A stretch of DNA of 57,740 bases from contig JASFHH010000007.1 of the NCBI GenBank assembly GCA_050123335.1, positions 1 through 57,740 of the forward strand, read 5' to 3'. Origin of the DNA: JASFHF01 sp050123335. Lineage in GTDB: Bacteria; Pseudomonadota; Gammaproteobacteria; UBA12402. The notes below the pieces were generated by a model that saw only the letters and a list, made by a program, of their open reading frames with translations, made no database searches and was not told the DNA's origin. Position 1 is the stretch's first letter. The number at the start of each line of letters is the position of its first letter. This document shows, piece by piece, positions 49,910-57,740 of the stretch. The position numbers were made by a program, and so were the translations under genes.

Positions 49910-49988
49910 TTAAGGGGGTCAAGTCTTGAATTTTGTATTTTGATCTAATTTAAATCAAAATGCAAAATTCAAGACTTGACCCCCTTAA
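49910..49988. repeat. Palindromic element, family C copy 2
   Basis: Arms of about 34 bp with one mismatch, containing GGGGTCAAGTCTTGAATTTT as in 29892-29960. It lies between mraZ and rnhB. Its right arm encodes the last residues (GVKS) and stop of rnhB. Confidence 0.93.
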
Positions 49989-50523
49989 ATGATCGACGAT
50001 GAATTGGTGTGGGGCCAAATTGTTTTAAAGCATCCACATGTTGCTTGGTTGGATAGCCTTTGTGCTTGGAAAAGCCATAGCCAGGGTAGATTTCTTCGAA
50101 TTTGATCATTTCGTTGTCTCTTAGTACCTTAGCTAGAATTGATGCAGCGCTGATGGCTTTGATTTTGGAGTCGCCTTTGATGATGGCTTCAACTGAACAA
50201 GAAAGGTGTGGGCAATGAATGCCATCTACCAAGGCATGATTTGGTTGTATTGGCAGGTTGTTAACCGCGCGCTGCATGGCGAGCAGGCTGGCTTGAAGGA
50301 TATTGATTTTATCGATTTCATCAGGTTCAGCGCGGCCATAAGCATAACATTTGGCGTGGAGTTTAATTATTTCAGCGAGTTCTTCGCGGCGTTTTGCAGT
50401 TAATTTTTTGGAGTCTTTTAAGCCTTCAATTGGATTCTTGGGATCCAAAATTACGGCAGCAGCGACCACAGGACCAGCTAGTGGTCCTCGTCCCACTTCA
50501 TCAATGCCGGCGATAAATTCCAT
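49969..50523 (-). CDS. rnhB: Ribonuclease HII
   Basis: 184 residues. Catalytic acidic residues in GIDEVGRGPLAGPVVAAAVIL, LVDGIHCP and SILAKVLRDNEM; KHKGYPTKQHVDAL follows near the C-terminus. It removes RNA from RNA-DNA hybrids and misincorporated ribonucleotides. The end GVKS-stop comes from the family C palindrome. It is divergent from gnnB. Confidence 0.95.
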   Translation of the reverse strand: MEFIAGIDEVGRGPLAGPVVAAAVILDPKNPIEGLKDSKKLTAKRREELAEIIKLHAKCYAYGRAEPDEIDKINILQASLLAMQRAVNNLPIQPNHALVDGIHCPHLSCSVEAIIKGDSKIKAISAASILAKVLRDNEMIKFEEIYPGYGFSKHKGYPTKQHVDALKQFGPTPIHRRSFKGVKS

Positions 50524-50540
50524 AATTGCCTATAAAGTGC

Positions 50541-50569
50541 TTAACCAGGTTAGCAGTTAATTATATAAT
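50541..50569 (+). promoter_or_regulatory. gnnB-gnnA-lpxB promoter
   Basis: TTAACC, 17-nt spacer, perfect TATAAT at 50564-50569, 24 nt before the ATG at 50594. Confidence 0.6.
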
Positions 50570-50593
50570 ACCTAACCTTTGCTTTATAGAGAA

Positions 50594-51685
50594 ATGATGA
50601 TGATTTATTTGGCGCAGCCCGACATTGGTCCTAAAGAGAAACAAGCGGTTTTGGATGTATTGGACAGCGGTATTTTGGCTAGTGGGCCTAGGGTTCGTGA
50701 ATTTGAACAAAAATTTGCTGATTATTGTCATGTGGATCATGCAATTGCGGTATCTTCCGGTACAACAGCATTACATACAGCTTTACTTGGTTTGGGGATT
50801 GGTGAAGGGGATAAGGTTTTAACAACGCCGTTTTCTTTTATTGCTACCAGTAATTCAATTCTATTTTGTAATGCGGAACCGATTTTTGCAGATATTGATT
50901 TTAAAACTTTTAATTTAGATCCAAATTTAGTTGAAGATAAATTAAAACGAGAAAAAATTAGAGCGATCATGTTGGTGCATTTGTACGGTTTGCCATGTGA
51001 TATGGATGCATTTAATTTTTTAGCTAAAAAATATAATGTAGAATTGATTGAAGATAGTGCGCAGGCGGTGGGTGCTAGTTATAAAAATAAAATAACTGGA
51101 GGTATGAGTAAAGTCGGGTGTTTTAGTTTGTATGCAACTAAAAATTTAATGACCGGTGAAGGAGGAATGATTACGACTAATGATGACGAATTAGCCGGTA
51201 AAATGCGCAGCTTAATTAATCATGGTCGGCAAGGGCATTTTGAGCATACAATGTTAGGTTTTAATTTTAGGATGACTGATATTGCTGCAGCTTTAGGAAT
51301 TGTGCAGTTGGAACGTTTACCGGAATTTATGCGAAAAAGAAAAGCTAATGCTGATTTTTATGATCAACATTTTAGTAAAATGGATTGGATTACGGCGCCA
51401 CGCGTCACGGATGATTATCAACATGTTTATCATCAGTATGCAATTCGTGTGCCAAGTAATACTAGAGATGAATTGCTTGAATATTTGGATAAAAATCAAA
51501 TTAAAGCGGTGCCAACTTATCCAACAATTATTCCAGAACAGTTATTTTATCAGTCAAAAAGTTATGGTGATTTTCCGGTAGCAAAAAAAGCAAGCCAAGA
51601 AGTGGTTTGTTTACCAGTACATCCGAAGCTATCACAGCAAGATTTAATTAAAATTGTTGATGTAATTTCAAGGTTTAATTCATGA
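50594..51685 (+). CDS. gnnB: UDP-sugar aminotransferase, GnnB-like (DegT/DnrJ/EryC1 family)
   Basis: 363 residues from ATG 50594. Family features: LAQPDIGPKEKQAVLDVLDSG at the start, AVSSGTTALHTALLGLGIG, TTPFSFIATSNSIL, IEDSAQAVGA and the PLP-lysine loop SLYATKNLMTGEGGM. The context, directly before a Gfo/Idh-type dehydrogenase and lpxB, fits GnnB. GnnB converts UDP-3-keto-GlcNAc to the 3-amino sugar used for lipid A. Another nucleotide-sugar aminotransferase role is the alternative. It overlaps gnnA by 4 nt. Confidence 0.82.
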   Translation: MMMIYLAQPDIGPKEKQAVLDVLDSGILASGPRVREFEQKFADYCHVDHAIAVSSGTTALHTALLGLGIGEGDKVLTTPFSFIATSNSILFCNAEPIFADIDFKTFNLDPNLVEDKLKREKIRAIMLVHLYGLPCDMDAFNFLAKKYNVELIEDSAQAVGASYKNKITGGMSKVGCFSLYATKNLMTGEGGMITTNDDELAGKMRSLINHGRQGHFEHTMLGFNFRMTDIAAALGIVQLERLPEFMRKRKANADFYDQHFSKMDWITAPRVTDDYQHVYHQYAIRVPSNTRDELLEYLDKNQIKAVPTYPTIIPEQLFYQSKSYGDFPVAKKASQEVVCLPVHPKLSQQDLIKIVDVISRFNS

Positions 51686-52614
51686 ATAAAATTAAAGTAG
51701 GTGTTATTGGCGTTGGTAGTTTGGGGCAGCATCATGCTCGAATTTATGCATCCATGCCCGAAGTCGAATTGGTTGGTATTGTAGATACTGATGGACAGCG
51801 TGCTAAAAATATAGCTAATAAATTAAATACTATTGTTTTCGATTCGGCAGATGAGTTATTAAATAAAGTTGATGCAGTCAATATTGTAACTCCTACACCG
51901 TTACATTTTTCAATCGCAAAGTTTGCGATTGAAAAAAAAGTTCATTGTTTAGTGGAAAAACCAATTACAGTAACTTTGGATGAAGCCGATGAATTAATTC
52001 GTTTGGCAGAAGCTCATAATGTTTTATTGCAAGTTGGTCACATTGAGAGATTTAATCCGGCAATTATTGAGGCACATCAGCATATTACACATCCAAAGTT
52101 TATTGAAGTTGATCGTTTGGGTCCTTATAGTCCGCGCATGTCACATATTGGGGTAGTGCTAGATTTAATGGTGCATGATTTAGATATGCTGTTATATTTC
52201 ACCCGATCAGAAGTGGTTTCAATTGATGCAGTTGGCACCAAAGTTTTTTCTGATTTTGCAGATATTGCTAATGTACGGATTAAATTTGCTAATGGTTGCG
52301 TAGCGAATGTTTCCGCGAGTCGCGTGTCATTAAAAAAATTGAGAAAGATCAGGGTTTTTCAAGATGATGCTTATATTTCTTTGAATTTTGAAAAGCAAAA
52401 CTTAAAAATTTACAAAAAGAAAAAAGAAAAATTAGAAAGCCTTAAGGATATAAAAATTATGCGGCCGCGTATTAAAAAGAACGAACCATTATTATTAGAA
52501 TTAAAAGATTTTGTTAATTGTGTTATAGAAAAATCTTCACCATTAGTGTGTGGGGTACAAGGTAGAAATGCTTTGGAATTGGCGTTAGAGGTAAGCAGGC
52601 AGATTTCTATATGA
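51682..52614 (+). CDS. gnnA: UDP-GlcNAc 3-dehydrogenase, GnnA-like (Gfo/Idh/MocA family)
   Basis: 310 residues. N-terminal Rossmann fold KVGVIGVGSLGQHHARIYAS and the catalytic EKPITVTLDEADEL with Lys, plus VGHIERFNPAI and MVHDLDMLLYFT. With GnnB it would make UDP-2,3-diamino-2,3-dideoxyglucose. In Acidithiobacillus gnnA and gnnB lie between lpxA and lpxB, and Legionella lipid A contains this diamino sugar. The gene overlaps both neighbours by 4 nt, showing tight coupling. Confidence 0.82.
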   Translation: MNKIKVGVIGVGSLGQHHARIYASMPEVELVGIVDTDGQRAKNIANKLNTIVFDSADELLNKVDAVNIVTPTPLHFSIAKFAIEKKVHCLVEKPITVTLDEADELIRLAEAHNVLLQVGHIERFNPAIIEAHQHITHPKFIEVDRLGPYSPRMSHIGVVLDLMVHDLDMLLYFTRSEVVSIDAVGTKVFSDFADIANVRIKFANGCVANVSASRVSLKKLRKIRVFQDDAYISLNFEKQNLKIYKKKKEKLESLKDIKIMRPRIKKNEPLLLELKDFVNCVIEKSSPLVCGVQGRNALELALEVSRQISI

Positions 52615-53729
52615 AAATTTTCATTTGTGCAGGAGATGTTTCAGGAGATTTGCATGCTGCTTATTTAGTAAATAAATTGTTAGCGAGAGAGGCTGCGCTT
52701 GAAATCTTCTCTGTTGGCGGAAAACAATTAGAACAAACTAAAACTTCTTTTCTATATAATATTGTTGATGCTGATGGTTTTGGGTTAAACAATTTATTGC
52801 AAAAATATTTATATTTTAGAAAAGTTTTTAATAAAATTATTTGTCCGGTGTTGCAGGATGAAAAACCTGATTTGGTGATTTTGGTTGATTTTTACGGGTT
52901 TAATATTCATGTTGCTAAAGAGGCAAAGAAACGCCATATTAAAGTAATTTATTACATTTGTCCGCAAATTTGGGCATCCCGTTTTTATCGGATTAAGAAC
53001 ATTAAAAAATATGTTGATGAAGTCATTCCTATTTTTCCGTTTGAAGTTGATATTTATAAAAAATATAAAATCCCAGTTTTTTATACTGGCAATCCTTTAA
53101 TTGATATTGTGCAGTCAAAAGTTCCATCAATTAATGTTTATCAGCAATTTAATTTGTCATCAGATGAAAGATTAATTGGCGTTATGCCAGGCAGTAGAGA
53201 GCAGGAGATTAAAAAAGTATTGCCGATGATTTTGGATTGTATTAAGCCGATACTGTCAGATAAACTAAAATTCATTATTTTCGTTTCTTCAACAAAATAT
53301 CGAAAATTGATTTTGGATATTTTAGAAAGTTATAATATGATTTCATCTTTTAAATTAATTGATGGTTCTGCGTATCATATGCGTAAGCAATTGCGGTTTT
53401 GTTTGGCATGTTCTGGAACAGTAGTCACCGAGAATTTTATTTTAAATGTGCCGACGATGGTTTTTTATCGCATGTCTTCTTTGATATTTTTGATTGCTAA
53501 GACAATTGTGACGGTTAAGTATATCAGCATTCCAAACATTTTAGCTGATAAGAGCATTATTCCAGAATATATTCAAAATATTGATGTTTTAAAGGTTGCA
53601 GATGAAATTCGAGATTGGATTGATTCTGACGCAAAGATCACACAAATCAAGCATGATTTGAGTAGGACAGCAAAGATGCTGGGCCAGTCAGGAGTGACTG
53701 ATCGGGTAGCTGAGTTAATACTTAACTAA
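52611..53729 (+). CDS. lpxB: Lipid-A-disaccharide synthase
   Basis: 372 residues, GT19 family. ICAGDVSGDLHAAYLVNKLL, LVDFYGFNIHVAKEAKKR, ICPQIWASRFYRIKNIKKYVD, FYTGNPLID, MPGSREQEI and LACSGTVVTENFILNVPTMVFY are all family landmarks. It joins UDP-diacyl-sugar and lipid X into the lipid A disaccharide. The substrate is probably the 2,3-diamino form given the preceding genes. It is last gene of the three-gene operon. Confidence 0.95.
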   Translation: MKIFICAGDVSGDLHAAYLVNKLLAREAALEIFSVGGKQLEQTKTSFLYNIVDADGFGLNNLLQKYLYFRKVFNKIICPVLQDEKPDLVILVDFYGFNIHVAKEAKKRHIKVIYYICPQIWASRFYRIKNIKKYVDEVIPIFPFEVDIYKKYKIPVFYTGNPLIDIVQSKVPSINVYQQFNLSSDERLIGVMPGSREQEIKKVLPMILDCIKPILSDKLKFIIFVSSTKYRKLILDILESYNMISSFKLIDGSAYHMRKQLRFCLACSGTVVTENFILNVPTMVFYRMSSLIFLIAKTIVTVKYISIPNILADKSIIPEYIQNIDVLKVADEIRDWIDSDAKITQIKHDLSRTAKMLGQSGVTDRVAELILN

Positions 53730-53818
53730 TTGATTTTTAACAGATTTCTTATTTCTTAATTAATTCATTTTTGTTCTTTTTTTGAGCAATTCTAAGATGC
53801 ATATACTATACTTCAAAT

Positions 53819-54385
53819 ATGCATAAACCAAAACGTAAGACAGCGCCTACAAGCTCAGTAAAAGAGTTAAGAAAATATCTTAAAGATACTGATTATGAGG
53901 AAATCAAAGTAAGTAACTCCAAAGACGATTTTCAAATTAGGTATATCCTGACGATTTTGGAGAAAGATTTAAATAAACTGATTAAAAACAAAAATCTTAT
54001 AGGAAAGTTAGGTAATGATTATAAAAATAATTTAACAGAAATTAATAAGATTGTTGCAATGACACCTAAGCCTCTAGTTGGTCTTAGTATATGGGCATAT
54101 CCTAAAGAGGTGTTGCAAGTGTTACCTAAATTCTGGAGAATGTTTAAAAAATATAAATTAAAAAAGAACAAAAAAAATATCCCGGTTTGCATAAATAATT
54201 GCTTGCTAGATAACTTAGATATTGTTTTTACAATGATTAAGGATGTAAAAACTAATAACAAAGTTATTAAATTAAACAAAACGCTTTTTGAAAAGCATGA
54301 AATGCTGTTGAAACAAACTAAATTATTTTTACTAATAGCACCGATTTTTTTTGAGCTTTCTGATAAAAAAACGATAAAGAAATGA
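53819..54385 (+). CDS. Hypothetical basic helical protein, upstream partner of the coiled-coil gene
   Basis: 188 residues, no family recognised. Very lysine- and asparagine-rich, with one or two weakly hydrophobic stretches (GLSIWAYPKEVLQVL and LFLLIAPIFFEL near the end). No signal peptide and no SD; a TATACT hexamer lies only about 10 nt before the ATG, so the mRNA would be nearly leaderless. It overlaps the next gene by 4 nt, so the two form a pair. Confidence 0.55.
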   Translation: MHKPKRKTAPTSSVKELRKYLKDTDYEEIKVSNSKDDFQIRYILTILEKDLNKLIKNKNLIGKLGNDYKNNLTEINKIVAMTPKPLVGLSIWAYPKEVLQVLPKFWRMFKKYKLKKNKKNIPVCINNCLLDNLDIVFTMIKDVKTNNKVIKLNKTLFEKHEMLLKQTKLFLLIAPIFFELSDKKTIKK

Positions 54386-56199
54386 CTGGGCTAGGTGTGC
54401 TGCTTAAGAAAGAACATAAAGAAAAGCTTGAAGAAAAAATAAAAACGACATTAACTGAATTAACTAAAGTATATTTTGGCTTTAAAATAGAGAGAGACCT
54501 ATCTCTTAAGGAAGAAATAGAAAAAGCAAAAAATAATTTATCTAATTATCAGATTAAAATTAATAACGGAATCATTAAATTTGCAGACAATGGTAGCTTG
54601 GTTAATGACAACCATAAGTCGTTAGTGACGAGTATATATTTGTCGCGTCAAAAGATAACTAAAGATATCAGTCTGCTGGTTAAATATAAAATCCTGAATA
54701 ATAAGTCATCAAGCAAATTAAAAAAATATCTAGATGAAATTAGCAAGGTGCTGCACGATTTTTATCAGCAAAAAATCACTGAGATTAATTCTCTATCGCA
54801 AAAAACAATACCTGAGATTGAGAACAGTCTTAAGCGTCTGGAAAAATACAAAAATGATAAATTAAATTCAAAGAAGTTTTATAAAGAATTTTCACAATCT
54901 TTAATTTCTGCTCGAAAAACATTGAACACCAAGAAAGAGCAAATTGACGCTAAAACGAAAAAACTAAAAGATCATAATCAAGTTTTAACTTCTACTCAGA
55001 AAATATTGAACACCAAGAAAGAGCAAATTAAGCAGCAGGAAAAATTAAAATCTCAAAAAGAAAAAGGTGGGGAGTCTAATGAGCAGCCATATCGTAAAAA
55101 AATGCAAAGCATTATTGATAAAATAAATGATCCTACAATTAAAAAGCTAAAACGGCAACATCAGGATCAACTTAATAAACTTTTGTCCCAAAAGCAGTTG
55201 CTTGATAAACAAATAAAAAATCTTCGGTCGAATAATAAAAATACACCACTGCTTAAGAAGGATGATAGTGTTTTATCAAAAAAATCGCCAAAATCTCAAA
55301 CTGATGAAAATGAAAAATTATTAGAATTATTAAAATCATTTGTTTTGCGTATGAAAGGTAAGATCGAGCATGACCAAATGATAAATGATATAGCCAAGGA
55401 AGAAATAACGGGCAAATGGTATAATAAATCCATTTGGCGTTATCTTTTTTATCCATTCTTGGGAAAACAACGCGCAAAGTATAAAAAGATTTGTGAAAAA
55501 CAGAAACAAATAGAAAATCAATTGAAATTGATAGAAGAATTTCAATGCGTTTTGTTGCGACCCGAAAGCGCAAATATTACAAAAGATGATTTAGAGACAT
55601 TGCTTTTATATATAAGTGAGTTTGAAGGTTTCGACTGTCTGAATGATAAATTGTACGAAAAAATATCTGAGTATAAAAACCAAATTAAAAAGCGAATTAA
55701 GACACAAAAAACTAAAGATTCATCCGGTATTGTAATGAGCACATGTAAAAATAAAAATAATGATAAGATATTTGAAGAGAAAAAAAATAACATAAACAAA
55801 GATATAAAGTTACTGCAAAGTAAAATTAATAATCTAAAAGATCAACATCAAAAACAACTAGAGAAGCAGAAAATCACAGAATCTACATTAAAGTTTAATA
55901 GAAATACCGGTCAAACTATGTTTCATAATATCTTGTCACGTGAATTACTTCCATCCGAAGAAAAACTTAGAGAAGATGTTTTTAAGATCTTTTATGAAAA
56001 AATCCAAAAGAATTATAAATTGAACAACGAGCAAATGTTGGAAATTCTTAAAATTCAGGATAAAGATGGTAAAACTGTGTTTGATATTATAGACAAAAAT
56101 AATAAAAATAAAATTGGTAACATGGTTCCAATTATCAATTTTATAGAAAAACAGCAGAACGAATCCAAATCGTGCAATCTTCATGGTATTAAGCCATAG
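54382..56199 (+). CDS. Hypothetical long coiled-coil protein
   Basis: 605 residues, no family recognised. Residues about 5-330 and 460-500 are highly charged heptad-rich coil (E, K, Q, N). The 25-bp sequence underlying LNTKKEQI is repeated exactly 84 nt apart (from 54921 and 55005), a 28-residue or four-heptad duplication. A compact central segment (about 330-460, IWRYLFYPFLGKQRAKYKK) and a C-terminal segment (GQTMFHNILSRELLPSEEKL, EQMLEILKIQDKDGKTVFDIID) look folded; the latter resembles a single ankyrin-like unit. Such proteins are typical effector candidates in host-associated gammaproteobacteria, but that is inference. Confidence 0.6.
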   Translation: MTGLGVLLKKEHKEKLEEKIKTTLTELTKVYFGFKIERDLSLKEEIEKAKNNLSNYQIKINNGIIKFADNGSLVNDNHKSLVTSIYLSRQKITKDISLLVKYKILNNKSSSKLKKYLDEISKVLHDFYQQKITEINSLSQKTIPEIENSLKRLEKYKNDKLNSKKFYKEFSQSLISARKTLNTKKEQIDAKTKKLKDHNQVLTSTQKILNTKKEQIKQQEKLKSQKEKGGESNEQPYRKKMQSIIDKINDPTIKKLKRQHQDQLNKLLSQKQLLDKQIKNLRSNNKNTPLLKKDDSVLSKKSPKSQTDENEKLLELLKSFVLRMKGKIEHDQMINDIAKEEITGKWYNKSIWRYLFYPFLGKQRAKYKKICEKQKQIENQLKLIEEFQCVLLRPESANITKDDLETLLLYISEFEGFDCLNDKLYEKISEYKNQIKKRIKTQKTKDSSGIVMSTCKNKNNDKIFEEKKNNINKDIKLLQSKINNLKDQHQKQLEKQKITESTLKFNRNTGQTMFHNILSRELLPSEEKLREDVFKIFYEKIQKNYKLNNEQMLEILKIQDKDGKTVFDIIDKNNKNKIGNMVPIINFIEKQQNESKSCNLHGIKP

Positions 56200-56243
56200 A
56201 TGCGAGATTTAAAAATCGATGTCATCCCGTGGCTTAGTTTGTT

Positions 56244-56340
56244 CCAAGTAACCATCCATGGTGATCTTGCCAGTTCGACATCCATGTTTCGCGTTCGCCG
56301 AGGCAAAGCATGCTTTGCCTAAACTAACACCGGTTTACCC
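56244..56340 (+). repeat. Dispersed repeat, copy 2 (partner at 1498-1595)
   Basis: Same orientation and layout as copy 1, with the GGCAAAGCA-TGCTTTGCC hairpin. It appears to interrupt another palindrome, whose halves GTCATCCCGTGGCTTA and CCGCAGGATCCA flank it. Confidence 0.8.
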
Positions 56341-56441
56341 GCAGGATCCAGACTGTTTAATAGATTTTTTACTGGATTCCGCGATCAACTGACTGGGGTG
56401 CGGAATGACAATGTTTTCGCAACTCGAAAGAAGATCGGTGT

Positions 56442-56628
56442 ATATACTCATTACGATCAGGTTTTTCCTTCCGCAGCACGCCATCTTGCATTCATTATTG
56501 AACGTTCTTCAATCGCAAAAACTCGATGTAGAAACTGCTACACCAGCGTTTTTGCTCAATCAGAACGTCCAATTCTAAACGCAAGCTGACGCACTGCAAA
56601 AGGGAAAACCCGATCGTAATGAGTATAT
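56442..56628. repeat. 187-bp compound palindrome
   Basis: Outer arms ATATACTCATTACGATC (56442 onward) pair with GATCGTAATGAGTATAT ending at 56628 and extend into GGTTTTTCC/GGAAAACC. An inner stem pairs GAACGTTCTTCAATCGCAAA with TTTGCTCAATCAGAACGT-type sequence. A GTAG-AAACTG-CTAC tip lies at the centre. Confidence 0.85.
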
Positions 56629-56734
56629 CGTTCATCGTGCTGCGTTTGGCTGTTGTATTTTTTCATATATATCTAGTGAATTTAAAAGATGCTTGATATA
56701 CTATACAGATATAGGAATATAAGGAGAAGTCCAC

Positions 56735-57740
56735 ATGCATTCGAATGATACACAAACCTTAAAGCAACCAAAAGTATTCTATTTGTCATGTTTAACAACA
56801 TTGTGTGAGAGATTTGGTTTTTATGCCATTTCTTTTTTGTTGGTAATTTATGCTAAAAGCGTTTTTCAATATTCTGATACGGAAGCTTTTGCTTTGTTTG
56901 CCGTGTTTAACGCTTTAGTGTATTTAACGCCGGCAATTGGTGGTTATTTAGCAGATCATGTCATTGGAATTAGGCGCTGTATTATTTTAGGCTTAATATT
57001 TGAGTGTGCTGGATTAGCGTTGCTTGCTTCAACAGTTGAAATAACTTTTTTATTGGGGTTGGCTTTAGTGATGATTGGATTGGGCCTATTTAAAACCGCT
57101 CCCACTGACTTAATGGCTCGAGCCTATAGTGAAAAAGATCCGCGAATTGATAGTGGATACACTCTTTTTTATATGTCGATTAATATCGGAGTTTTGTTTG
57201 CTTCGATTGTTTTTGGTTTTGTGTTGAAGTTTTTTGGGTGGCATTGGACTTTTATTGCCGCATCTTCTACTTTAATTTTATCTTTATTTTTTTATTTTGT
57301 TTTGCGTCGCAGTGCGGTAGAGAATGAATCAGAACCTGGTAGAATGCCGTTGAAATTTAAGGTAAAAGCATTGTTTTTAATTGGTATAGTATTGGCCGCT
57401 GTTATTTTTACTACTATGTTATTTTATTTGAATGTCGCTAATATGTTTTTTGTGGCTGCTAGCATAGCTGTTGCTTTGTATTTTTTGTTTGAAATTATTA
57501 GAAGTCCGATGGAAGAGAAACTAAAAATCATTGCTTGTTTATTTTTGATTGCAGTAGGTTTTGTATTCTTTGTGATGTATTTCCAATATTATGAGTCTAT
57601 GGTGTTATTTATAAAGCGGTCGGTTGAACATACGATTTTTGGATATGAAGTTCCAATGACAGTATTTTTGTCATTTAATGCTGTGTGGATTATTATTTTA
57701 AGCCCGATTTTGGCCTGGTTATATAAATTTCTTGGTGAGA
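56735..57740 (+). CDS. Proton-dependent oligopeptide transporter (POT family), partial
   Basis: 335 residues visible; the gene runs off the right edge. FYLSCLTTLCERFGFYAISFLLVIY holds the ExxERF-like motif of helix 1, followed by ALVYLTPAIGGYLADHVIG and GLFKTAPTDLMA. DSGYTLFYMSINIGVLFA matches the PTR2 signature FYxxINxG. It imports di- and tripeptides with protons. AAGGAG lies 8 nt before the ATG. Use of peptides fits a nutrient-scavenging or host-associated lifestyle. Confidence 0.9.
   Translation, partial: MHSNDTQTLKQPKVFYLSCLTTLCERFGFYAISFLLVIYAKSVFQYSDTEAFALFAVFNALVYLTPAIGGYLADHVIGIRRCIILGLIFECAGLALLASTVEITFLLGLALVMIGLGLFKTAPTDLMARAYSEKDPRIDSGYTLFYMSINIGVLFASIVFGFVLKFFGWHWTFIAASSTLILSLFFYFVLRRSAVENESEPGRMPLKFKVKALFLIGIVLAAVIFTTMLFYLNVANMFFVAASIAVALYFLFEIIRSPMEEKLKIIACLFLIAVGFVFFVMYFQYYESMVLFIKRSVEHTIFGYEVPMTVFLSFNAVWIIILSPILAWLYKFLGE

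Larger units (their letters stand above)
56200..56734. other. Gene-free, repeat-rich stretch
   Basis: 535 bases. It contains a split CCCGTGG/CCGCAGG palindrome (about 56221-56352), the second copy of the 97-bp dispersed repeat (56244-56340) inside it, and a GATTCCGCG...GCGGAATGAC hairpin (about 56376-56410). The compound palindrome 56442-56628 follows, then the leader of the peptide transporter. No credible ORF. Confidence 0.65.

Noticed and set aside
49794..49922. Longer mraZ ORF with 43 extra N-terminal residues
   Set aside because: It would be translated from the promoter and MraZ boxes; the GTG at 49793 gives the standard length and N-terminus.
56398..56589. 63-residue ORF in the gap before the peptide transporter
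   Set aside because: It lies entirely within the compound palindrome and flanking repeat, without SD or family match.

Overview
The window looks like chromosomal DNA from a low-GC gammaproteobacterium, most likely Legionellales/Coxiellales-related. The argument rests on gene content, not on a tree. The cell-division cluster (mraZ-rsmH-ftsL-ftsI-murE-mraY-murD-ftsW), the gpmI-envC-ctpA set and the proteobacterial-type gshA fit Gammaproteobacteria. A gnnB-gnnA-lpxB operon implies lipid A built on 2,3-diamino sugar, as in Legionella. Several long SD-poor, repeat-rich or coiled-coil proteins resemble effectors of host-associated bacteria. Many palindromic elements and toxin-antitoxin remnants lie between genes, and some enter the ends of ORFs.

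Layout. 1-3.5 kb: partial copper P-type ATPase, DUF1284 protein, bioY, and a decayed stbDE (relBE-like) module. 3.6-15 kb: a hydrogen-metabolism island of 14 genes. It holds a six-subunit Ech/Coo-type group 4 [NiFe] hydrogenase, hypA, hypB, a four-subunit group 3b-type NAD(P)-linked hydrogenase, its maturation protease and a NicO-like nickel transporter. 15-22 kb: accessory genes: a putative cysteine protease with an eight-unit 32-residue solenoid, an HD-GYP sensor and a Panacea-type antitoxin/toxin pair, ending at gshA. 22-30 kb: a complete hexuronate catabolic operon (eda, kdgK, uxaC, uxuA, SDR-type uxuB, sugar MFS transporter, uxaE) converting glucuronate and galacturonate to pyruvate and glyceraldehyde-3-P. 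30-36 kb: ctpA, RhuM-like gene, envC, gpmI. 36-39 kb: methyltransferase fragment, Asp/Glu racemase, MATE exporter. 39-50 kb: the dcw cluster on the minus strand, without murF between murE and mraY and with a cysK gene inserted between ftsI and ftsL. 50-54 kb: rnhB, gnnB, gnnA, lpxB. 54-57.7 kb: two overlapping coiled-coil genes, a repeat-rich gap and a partial POT-family peptide transporter.

Physiology. The hexuronate operon yields pyruvate and reducing equivalents. The group 3b enzyme could exchange electrons between NAD(P)H and H2, and the Ech-type enzyme could couple ferredoxin oxidation to H2 formation and ion pumping. Together they suggest an anaerobic or microaerobic, fermentative, H2-cycling lifestyle, unusual for this part of the Gammaproteobacteria. 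hypC, hypD, hypE and hypF are not in the window.

The most interesting structure is not a single gene. At four junctions (two in series at gshA, one at envC, one at ftsI) a 1.2-1.65 kb accessory module sits between an intact core gene and a decaying, same-orientation copy of that gene's own end. The ancestral gene end stays beside the ancestral neighbour, as if each module arrived with a replacement gene end. A second layer is several families of perfect or covarying palindromes that supply stop codons, start regions or C-terminal tails to neighbouring genes.
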